The translations under genes were made by a program, and so were the position numbers. Below are positions 1-4,853 of a DNA stretch of 6,289 nucleotides, in pieces (position 1 is the first letter of the stretch; each line of letters opens with the position of its first letter). This DNA comes from Gammaproteobacteria bacterium (lineage in GTDB: Bacteria > Pseudomonadota > Gammaproteobacteria > UBA6429 > Thiohalophilaceae): NCBI GenBank assembly GCA_024641445.1, contig JAHEDA010000146.1:1-6289 (forward strand), written 5' to 3'. A model generated the notes under the pieces. The model did not search any database, was not told the origin of the DNA, and saw only the letters and a program-made list of their open reading frames with translations.

Positions 1-476
1 AGGGTCATGGTCGTATCATCATGATCAGCTCGGTACTGGGGCTGATCGCCCTGCCCTATCGTGGTGCCTATACGGCCAGCAAGTTCGCCCTGGAGGGGCT
101 CACCGATACCCTGCGCCTGGAGCTGCACGACAGCGCCATCCATGTCGCCTTGATCGAACCCGGCCCGGTCACCAGTCGCTTCCGCGCCAATGCCTATGCC
201 CTTTACGAAAGGAATATCGACAAGTCGATTAGCCCACACCGTGGTCGGTATGAGGCCATGGAGCGTCGCCTGCAAAAGCCGGGACCCGCGACCCCCTTTA
301 CCCTGCCGCCGGAGGCCGTACTGGAGAAGGTACGGCATGCCTTGACCGCAAGGCGGCCACGGATTCGTTACTATGTCACCCTGCCAACACATTTTTTTGC
401 CCTGATGCGACGACTGTTACCCTGGCGCGCACTGGATCACATTCTGTTGAAAGTCAGCCAGGGCGAACACAAATAG
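1..476 (+). CDS. Short-chain dehydrogenase/reductase (SDR), YbbO-like, C-terminal part (5' end outside window)
   Basis: This is the C-terminal 157 residues of a classical SDR, read in the frame beginning at base 3. The N-terminal Rossmann half with the NAD(P)-binding glycine motif lies off the left edge. The open frame runs through the first in-window ATG (base 21) as G-R-I-I-M-I-S-S, so that ATG is internal and not a start. The catalytic triad is visible: the second Ser of ISS, the Tyr 13 residues later in YTASK, and Lys at Tyr+4. The family's EPGPV segment after the active site follows. The tail (FTLPPEAV, KVRHA, RLLPWRALDHIL) resembles E. coli YbbO, an NADP-dependent aldehyde reductase, as I recall that sequence. 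The substrate here is unknown. The protein ends at TAG 474-476. The gene lies 94 bp before the FHA gene on the same strand, so co-transcription is possible but unproven. SDR assignment is secure; the YbbO-like subfamily is a moderate-confidence inference. Confidence 0.93.
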   Translation, partial: GHGRIIMISSVLGLIALPYRGAYTASKFALEGLTDTLRLELHDSAIHVALIEPGPVTSRFRANAYALYERNIDKSISPHRGRYEAMERRLQKPGPATPFTLPPEAVLEKVRHALTARRPRIRYYVTLPTHFFALMRRLLPWRALDHILLKVSQGEHK

Positions 477-516
477 GGCTTACATCACCAGCGGATTATC
501 GCTACCATACGAAACG

Positions 517-536
517 CGCGCTGCGGATGTAGCGCG
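517..536 (+). other. Intergenic hairpin between the SDR and FHA genes
   Basis: An 8-bp stem (517-524 with 529-536, one G-U pair, otherwise GC-rich) closes a 4-base GGAT loop. It sits 40 bp after the SDR stop and 34 bp before the FHA start. No T-run follows (next bases AAGACC), so it is not a typical intrinsic terminator. It could be a leader-RNA or mRNA 3'-end structure. The remainder of this 94-bp gap shows no convincing promoter. Confidence 0.35.
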
Positions 537-558
537 AAGACCTTCACACGGAACCCAC

Positions 559-563
559 AAGGA
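559..563 (+). promoter_or_regulatory. Ribosome binding site that fixes the FHA gene's GTG start
   Basis: AAGGA at 559-563 lies 7 bases before the GTG at 571, which is good Shine-Dalgarno spacing. This decides the start, because the ATG at 569-571 overlaps the GTG in another frame and is followed at once by TGA. Confidence 0.65.
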
Positions 564-570
564 CAGACAT

Positions 571-1599
571 GTGAATATCCTGGAAGACCTTAAGCGCCAG
601 GCCCGCGAACAACTCCGTCAGAGCGGTGAGGATGTCGCGGACAGACGACCGCAAGACCTCTCGGTTGCCAACACCATCAGTGCCCTGCACCGCATCCATG
701 AATATTTGCAGGAACTACTCGAGGTCCTCTATCTCACTGAACAGGAACCTGAGATCGGCTTCAGCATCGCCGAAGGATGCGTACTCAGCAAGCTACACCG
801 CCAGCAATATAATCTGAATCTTGAACGCAAAGATGGCAAGCTGGTACTCACCCTGTCCTTTGACCTGCATGTTAATGAGGCCCTGAAGATTGATTATCAG
901 GGTGATGTGCAGGCCTTAATCGCTGAATTGTCTACGCAGAGTCTGAGTGGTTTTTCGATAAATACCGACAAGACTCTGGAGTTCAATGGTGACATCCCGG
1001 TGTCCCTGCAATTCACCATGGAGAAAGACTCGACCGATGTGCGCCTTCTGTGTAACAACCTTGGACGCCCCGGCAAGACGAGTTACAGCATCCCTTCCAG
1101 CCTGATCGATGAAGATCTGCTTAATGAGCTAGGGGGGCTGGTACTGCAGCGCGAGAATCTTTTCGTCAAGCGTCTGCAACAGATCCCGACCCCGGCTGCC
1201 CCCGCACGCAAGGGCGAGCCTGACCCCCTGACCAAGGAAATGGATGTCTCGCGCTTTCAGAATCTGCTCAATCGCGACCAACGACTCTACCTGACCTATC
1301 GCAATGCCATTAAGGAGCTCAATGGCCGCAACGCCGATTTCATGATCGGTCGCTCCAGCGGTTGTGACATGGTAGTGAAATCCGACCTCGCCTCGCGCAA
1401 CCACGCACACATCATCTTTCGCAAGGGCAAGTTCATTCTCGCAGACCAAAGCACTAACGGGACCTTCATCAAGAGACAGGGAGGCAAAGAGGTCTATCTA
1501 CAGGGTGAGGAGTACCCCTTATCGGGTTCTGGCTTCATCAGTCTGGGCAAGTCCGTCTCGGTGGACAACGAACACCTGATCTATTTCTCCTGTCAGTAA
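571..1599 (+). CDS. FHA-domain protein with unrecognised N-terminal region
   Basis: 342 residues, GTG start. Residues about 239-340 form a forkhead-associated (FHA) domain, a phosphothreonine-peptide-binding beta sandwich. The core signature is complete: G260-R261-S262, then S275-R276-N277-H278-A279, G286, and the D292/S294-T295-N296-G297-T298 block. The phosphate-contacting Arg, Ser and Asn are therefore all present and binding should be competent. Residues 1-60 are charged and helical in character (LEDLKRQAREQLRQ and a segment near 38-56). Residues about 60-200 alternate hydrophobic and polar residues in a beta-rich pattern. I recognise no family in this N-terminal part. A linker rich in Pro, Ala and charged residues (206-222) separates the halves. 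No signal peptide or membrane segment is visible, so it is probably cytoplasmic. No Ser/Thr kinase or phosphatase gene is in the window, so its phospho-partner is unknown. A role in signalling or as a protein-assembly adaptor is inferred from the domain only. Confidence 0.9.
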   Translation: MNILEDLKRQAREQLRQSGEDVADRRPQDLSVANTISALHRIHEYLQELLEVLYLTEQEPEIGFSIAEGCVLSKLHRQQYNLNLERKDGKLVLTLSFDLHVNEALKIDYQGDVQALIAELSTQSLSGFSINTDKTLEFNGDIPVSLQFTMEKDSTDVRLLCNNLGRPGKTSYSIPSSLIDEDLLNELGGLVLQRENLFVKRLQQIPTPAAPARKGEPDPLTKEMDVSRFQNLLNRDQRLYLTYRNAIKELNGRNADFMIGRSSGCDMVVKSDLASRNHAHIIFRKGKFILADQSTNGTFIKRQGGKEVYLQGEEYPLSGSGFISLGKSVSVDNEHLIYFSCQ

Positions 1600-1604
1600 C
1601 ACCT

Positions 1605-1624
1605 CGCCCTGCCACACAGGGGCG
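1605..1624. terminator. Possible bidirectional terminator hairpin at the convergent junction
   Basis: The arms CGCCCTG (1605-1611) and CAGGGGCG (1617-1624) pair around a 5-base loop with one bulged G. The hairpin begins 5 bases after the FHA stop and ends 11 bases after the yadH stop on the other strand, which is where a shared terminator is expected. Neither side carries a clear T-run, so intrinsic termination would be weak. The call rests on position and stem. Confidence 0.35.
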
Positions 1625-1635
1625 TGTAGCGCGTA

Positions 1636-2409
1636 TCAGGCGCGGATACCGACCCCGCGTCGAAGCAGATTCAATGCAAAGGCATACAGGATGACGTTAA
1701 AGGCGCAGATCATCCCGATGGCTACTCCAACGTTGATGTCCGATACCCCCAACATACCGTAGCGCATAGCGTTGATCATGTAGAGAATCGGATTAACCAG
1801 CGAGACCCCCTGCCAGAACGGGCTGAGCATATCGATAGAATAAAAGATTCCGCCCAAATAGGTCAGCGGAGTCAATACGAAGGTAGGAATTATAGAGATA
1901 TCGTCAAACGACTTGGCATAGACAGCATTCACCAGACCACCCATCGCAAACAGTGATGAGGTCAGCGTCACAACCAACACCACGATCAGCAGATTATTCA
2001 AGTGCACCCCGGCAAAGATCGTTGCCACCAGGGCCACTGCCACACCGACCACTAAGCCCCGCGCCAGGCCACCCGAGATAAAACCAAGCAGGATAAGATA
2101 GTTTGGCATGGGTGATATCAACATCTCTTCAATGTGACGCTGAAACTTAGCACCAAAGAAAGACGACACCACATTGGCATAAGAGTTATTGATCACCGCC
2201 ATGAGGATAAGACCCGGTACGATGTAATCCATATAGCGGAAGCCATGGATATTGCCGATCTGACTACCGATTAGATTCCCGAAGATTACAAAATAGAGTG
2301 CGGTGGTGATCATCGCAGGCAGCACCGTCTGCACCCAGATACGGGCAAAGCGCAGGACCTCTTTCACCAAGATGGTCTTAAAGGCATTGTATTGTGCAGA
2401 AACCCTCAT
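1636..2409 (-). CDS. yadH: ABC-2 type transporter permease, YadH family
   Basis: 257 residues, full length for the family (E. coli YadH is about 256). It is an inner-membrane subunit with six likely hydrophobic helices, roughly at residues 26-46, 60-80, 106-134, 137-162, 172-192 and 226-247. The stretches YFVIFGNLIGS, YIVPGLILM, SSFFGAKFQR, the conserved FDDIS-x-x-PTFVLTPLTYLGG-x-FYS block and LNPI-like VNPILYMI are hallmarks of this ABC-2 subfamily, and they match my recollection of YadH closely. It should dimerise and pair with the YadG ATPase to form an exporter. The substrate of YadGH is not established. The ATG start overlaps the yadG stop as ATGA (2406-2409), which implies translational coupling. 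A GGAG at 2421-2424, inside the yadG end, lies 11 bases upstream and may also serve initiation. Transcription ends at the convergent junction with the FHA gene. Confidence 0.95.
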   Translation of the reverse strand: MRVSAQYNAFKTILVKEVLRFARIWVQTVLPAMITTALYFVIFGNLIGSQIGNIHGFRYMDYIVPGLILMAVINNSYANVVSSFFGAKFQRHIEEMLISPMPNYLILLGFISGGLARGLVVGVAVALVATIFAGVHLNNLLIVVLVVTLTSSLFAMGGLVNAVYAKSFDDISIIPTFVLTPLTYLGGIFYSIDMLSPFWQGVSLVNPILYMINAMRYGMLGVSDINVGVAIGMICAFNVILYAFALNLLRRGVGIRA

Positions 2410-3326
2410 AGTTGCCCCGTCTCCACCAGGCGCATGAACATCTCCTCCAGACGATTGGTCTTGTTGCGCATACTTGTTACCTCAATATCCAACTTACCAA
2501 GGGCATCGAAGACATGATTGATACCCTGTCCCTTGGTTACCTCAACCTCCAGCGTTGTCTCGTCCACCAGGTTGAGCCGATACCCTGCAATCGCAGGGGC
2601 CGATGACAGGGCTTGTGCAAGGTTCAGGACAAAGGTCTCGACGTGCAACTTGGTCAACAGCGCCCGCATGCCGGTGCTGGCGATGGTCAGACCATTATTA
2701 ATAACCGCGATATTACGACACAGGCTCTCGGCCTCTTCCAGATAGTGAGTGGTGAGAATAATCGTAGTACCTTGCTGATTGATCTCGCGCAGGAACTGCC
2801 ACATGGAGCGACGGATCTCGATATCCACCCCAGCCGTGGGCTCATCGAGGATGAGCAATCTGGGTTCGTGCACCAGCGCCCGTGCAATCATCAATCTACG
2901 CTTCATGCCACCCGAGAGTTCCCGCGCCATCACACGACGTTTATCCCACAACCCGATCTGACGCAGGTACTTCTCTGCGCGTTGGAGGGCGACACCACGC
3001 TCGATACCGTAGTAACCGGCCTGATTCACCACGATCTCGGAGACTGGCTCCCACATGTTGAAATTGAATTCCTGCGGAACAAGTCCAATACAACTCTTGG
3101 CGGCCTCCAACTCGGTGTCGATATCATGTCCAAACACCGCTACCCTGCCCGCCGTTTTATTTACAAGCGAGGCAATGATCCCAATTGTGGTGGACTTGCC
3201 CGCACCATTGGGTCCAAGCAGGGCAAAGAAATCCCCCTCGTCAACCACGAGGTCAACCCCCTTGAGCGCCTGCACGCCACCCGGGTAGTTCTTGGTAAGA
3301 CCGGAGATTGCAATGGCCTTGGTCAT
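2406..3326 (-). CDS. yadG: ABC transporter ATP-binding protein, YadG family
   Basis: 306 residues from the ATG at 3324-3326. It is the cytoplasmic ATPase partner of the adjacent YadH permease. All nucleotide-binding motifs are intact: Walker A GPNGAGKST (residues 38-46, Lys44), Q-loop Gln85 in LVPQEFNFN, signature LSGGM (137-141), Walker B LLILDEP with Asp161-Glu162, D-loop in AGVD, and switch His194 in TTHYLEEAE. The C-terminal 80 residues (LVDETTLEVEV, SMRNKTNRLEE) match the YadG-type extension. The start is uncertain. An ATG two codons upstream (3330-3332) is equally possible and would give 308 residues. I prefer 3326 because the distance to the YPGGVQAL segment then equals that of E. coli YadG as I recall it. 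The frame stays open to a TTG at 3386, but that lies in the intergenic repeat and is unlikely. No good Shine-Dalgarno precedes either ATG. The gene overlaps yadH by 4 bases. Confidence 0.95.
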   Translation of the reverse strand: MTKAIAISGLTKNYPGGVQALKGVDLVVDEGDFFALLGPNGAGKSTTIGIIASLVNKTAGRVAVFGHDIDTELEAAKSCIGLVPQEFNFNMWEPVSEIVVNQAGYYGIERGVALQRAEKYLRQIGLWDKRRVMARELSGGMKRRLMIARALVHEPRLLILDEPTAGVDIEIRRSMWQFLREINQQGTTIILTTHYLEEAESLCRNIAVINNGLTIASTGMRALLTKLHVETFVLNLAQALSSAPAIAGYRLNLVDETTLEVEVTKGQGINHVFDALGKLDIEVTSMRNKTNRLEEMFMRLVETGQL

Positions 3327-3356
3327 AGTCATGAGAAATTCGATATTTAATTTAAG

Positions 3357-3375
3357 AACGCAGAGGGTAACGCAG
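3357..3375. repeat. Short direct repeat upstream of yadG
   Basis: AACGCAG occurs at 3357-3363 and again at 3369-3375, a 12-bp period, in the leader region of yadG. It is small and may be a remnant of a dispersed intergenic repeat or a protein-binding site. The evidence is only the two copies. Confidence 0.3.
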
Positions 3376-3376
3376 G

Positions 3377-3453
3377 CGGATAGCAAGTGGCTAGTATTGG
3401 ATGACTAGTAGCGGGTAACGAGTAGCGTGTTGCTAGTATGAGATTGGTGTTAT
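3377..3453 (+). repeat. Degenerate heptameric (7-bp) repeat array
   Basis: Read in steps of seven from 3377, eleven consecutive units share the approximate consensus C-K-R-R-T-A-K. T is invariant at position 5 and position 4 is a purine in ten of eleven. Clear members are CTAGTAT (3391 and 3433), CTAGTAG (3405) and CGAGTAG (3419). The last two units (3440-3453) are weak. Units of the same kind continue on the opposite strand at 3463-3497 and form the right arm of the inverted repeat. CTAG, often scarce in proteobacterial DNA, occurs three times in 46 bp. Confidence 0.6.
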
Positions 3454-3497
3454 ACCCCTCTATTACCCGCTACCAGTGACACGACGCTCGCCACTTA
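3384..3497. repeat. Imperfect 35-bp inverted repeat filling the HD-GYP/yadG gap
   Basis: Bases 3384-3418 pair with 3463-3497 in inverted orientation at 26 of 35 positions without gaps. The inner 15 bp (3404-3418 with 3463-3477) match at 14 of 15, including the perfect 11-mer GTAGCGGGTAA and its complement. A 44-bp spacer separates the arms. The right outer end coincides with the TAA stop of the HD-GYP gene (3495-3497). The transcript could fold into a long stem just after that stop, possibly attenuating, terminating or stabilising the mRNA ahead of yadG. There is no T-run and no coding sequence inside. This resembles REP- or MITE-like dispersed repeats, but membership in any known family is not established. 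Confidence 0.7.
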
Positions 3498-4745
3498 AAT
3501 GCCGCCGGTCTCCTCGGCGATAATACGACGGACATCAATACCATAGGTATTAGGTGGCAAGATACGCTTAATCTGCAAGGCCTGTGCCCCGGTGCTCCAA
3601 CGCGGGTTGGCCAGATTGATCAGCTTACGCTGTTTGTAGAATTTCTTTTCATTATCCAGCACCAACATGATCACCGGCTTGAGGCGCGACTTCTCGCTAG
3701 TAGAGATCACCACACCCACCTGCCCCAGCGTCAACTCTACCAGGCTGCCCATGGGATAGATCCCCAGACACTTGATAAAATCCTCGATCATTTCCTTCTC
3801 GAAATTACCCTCAATCCAGGAATACATGGCATTGAGTGCATCATGGGGTGAAACACCCACGTGATAACAACGGTCACTGGTAATTGCATCATAGACATCC
3901 ACAATCGAGACCATCTTGGTCAATCGCGGGATATCCTGATCCTCCAGGCCATTCGGGTAACCCTGTCCATTCATACGTTCATGATGGTGCAAGACGATAT
4001 TGAGCGTGGGGTCATCAAGGTCGTCCTTGTCGCGCAACATCTCGTAACCGTGCATCGGGTGCAGCTTGATTACATCAAACTCCTCGTGCGTCAGTTTGCC
4101 GGGCTTGTTCAGAATATGGTCAGGTACCTTCATCTTGCCGAGGTCATGCAGCAAGGCACCCATGCCAATGATCATCATTTCATCCCGCGTTAATTTCAGA
4201 TGCCGGGCAAAGGTAAGGGCCAGGATGCAGACGTTGACGCAGTGGATCGCGGTGTACTCATCGCGATTCTTCAGATAAGTCAGCCATACGCTGGCGCTGG
4301 GACTATGGATGATATTGCCCACCATATCGGTAACCAGCTCGCGCGCCATGGCAGTGTCCACACTGTTACCCATGCGCACATCTTCCAGGGCAAGATCGAT
4401 GTAATCACGGGTCCTGTTGTAGGTAAGTTTGGCGCGCTTCAGGGCCTCGGCAAATTCGGCCTCACTCAGCTCGCCAGTCCCGTTCCAGATGTTTTCCTTG
4501 GGCTTGGTTACTGGTATTGCAGCGGCGAAACGACGTAGTTTCTCCTGCACTGCCTCGGTGGAACGTAGTGGATCAACAAAGACGTGCTGGCTATAACCCT
4601 GTACCTGCTTCAAGACCTCCTCGGAATCAAGAATGAAGCCCTGGAACAGGAAGGGCGAGCCCAACCAGGGCCGGTCCAGCTCGTGCACATACATGCCACA
4701 CTCTAGTTCGCTGGCCGGGACTTTGATCTTGGGTATATTCAGCAT
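3495..4745 (-). CDS. HD-GYP domain cyclic-di-GMP phosphodiesterase with N-terminal DUF3391-type segment
   Basis: 416 residues from the ATG at 4743-4745. Residues about 5-120 match the DUF3391 type of N-terminal segment (IKVPASELECGMYVHELDRPWLGSPF). The HD-GYP domain spans about 140-340 and should hydrolyse c-di-GMP to pGpG or GMP in the cytoplasm. Visible motifs are His168 (YTAIHCVNV), the His200-Asp201 pair in LLHDLGKMKVP with Lys204, His229, the His253-255 run with Glu256, the GYP at 262-264, and Asp283 in VDVYDAITSDR. The expected metal ligands are therefore present and activity is likely. The loop reads NGQGYP, where DGSGYP is more usual. There is no receiver, PAS or membrane segment. A further 75 residues of unassigned sequence follow the domain. 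The start is uncertain: in-frame ATG 4776-4778 and TTG 4809-4811 would add 11 or 22 residues. I chose the ATG next to the conserved segment; none of the three has a good Shine-Dalgarno. It lies 108 bp downstream of purL. Confidence 0.93.
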   Translation of the reverse strand: MLNIPKIKVPASELECGMYVHELDRPWLGSPFLFQGFILDSEEVLKQVQGYSQHVFVDPLRSTEAVQEKLRRFAAAIPVTKPKENIWNGTGELSEAEFAEALKRAKLTYNRTRDYIDLALEDVRMGNSVDTAMARELVTDMVGNIIHSPSASVWLTYLKNRDEYTAIHCVNVCILALTFARHLKLTRDEMMIIGMGALLHDLGKMKVPDHILNKPGKLTHEEFDVIKLHPMHGYEMLRDKDDLDDPTLNIVLHHHERMNGQGYPNGLEDQDIPRLTKMVSIVDVYDAITSDRCYHVGVSPHDALNAMYSWIEGNFEKEMIEDFIKCLGIYPMGSLVELTLGQVGVVISTSEKSRLKPVIMLVLDNEKKFYKQRKLINLANPRWSTGAQALQIKRILPPNTYGIDVRRIIAEETGGI

Positions 4746-4752
4746 ACGTCTT

Positions 4753-4758
4753 AGTATA
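4753..4758 (-). promoter_or_regulatory. Possible -10 element before the HD-GYP gene
   Basis: TATACT on the minus strand matches five of six bases of the sigma-70 -10 consensus and lies 7 bases before the chosen ATG, so a transcript from it would be nearly leaderless. No acceptable -35 hexamer lies 16-18 bases upstream, so this is only a candidate. Confidence 0.2.
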
Positions 4759-4838
4759 GAGAATTTGCCTGTAACCATGAGAGGATAAGCATCAACGCTA
4801 TCGATACGCAAATCAACTTACTTATTAGTAGTGGCATA

Positions 4839-4846
4839 CCCCCCCC
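4839..4846. repeat. 8-base homopolymer C tract (G on the transcribed strand)
   Basis: Eight consecutive C residues lie 7 bases past the purL stop in the non-coding gap before the HD-GYP gene. The tract is in no supported coding frame. The 108-bp gap shows no clear terminator for purL. Confidence 0.6.
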
Positions 4847-4853
4847 AGAAACC

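Noticed and set aside
21..23. ATG at 21 as the start of a 151-residue protein
   Set aside because: The frame is open upstream to the window edge and the preceding residues G-R-I-I belong to the conserved SDR strand before the catalytic Ser, so this Met is internal.
480..508. Promoter candidate TTACAT, 17-bp spacer, TACCAT before the FHA gene
   Set aside because: The -35 matches only about two of six consensus bases and the -10 four of six, which is too weak to call.
1129..1449. A 106-residue minus-strand frame opposite the FHA gene
   Set aside because: It overlaps the linker and much of the FHA domain, which is clearly the coding strand, and its translation has no recognisable features.
2613..3350. 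A 245-residue open frame on the plus strand opposite yadG
   Set aside because: It lies antisense to a strongly conserved ABC ATPase with every motif intact, and its translation shows no recognisable domain. It is a by-product of the codon use of yadG.
3333..3356. AT-rich segment before yadG as a promoter
   Set aside because: TTAAAT could be a weak -10, but no -35 hexamer lies at the right distance. Low G+C alone is not enough.
3327..3386. N-terminal extension of YadG to the TTG at 3386
   Set aside because: The added residues fall in the intergenic repeat, have no Shine-Dalgarno, and make the protein longer than the family at its N-terminus.
3377..3497. CRISPR array or iteron-type replication origin
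   Set aside because: The units are only 7 bp, degenerate, directly abutting and partly inverted. There are no regular spacers, cas genes, replication gene or DnaA-box cluster.
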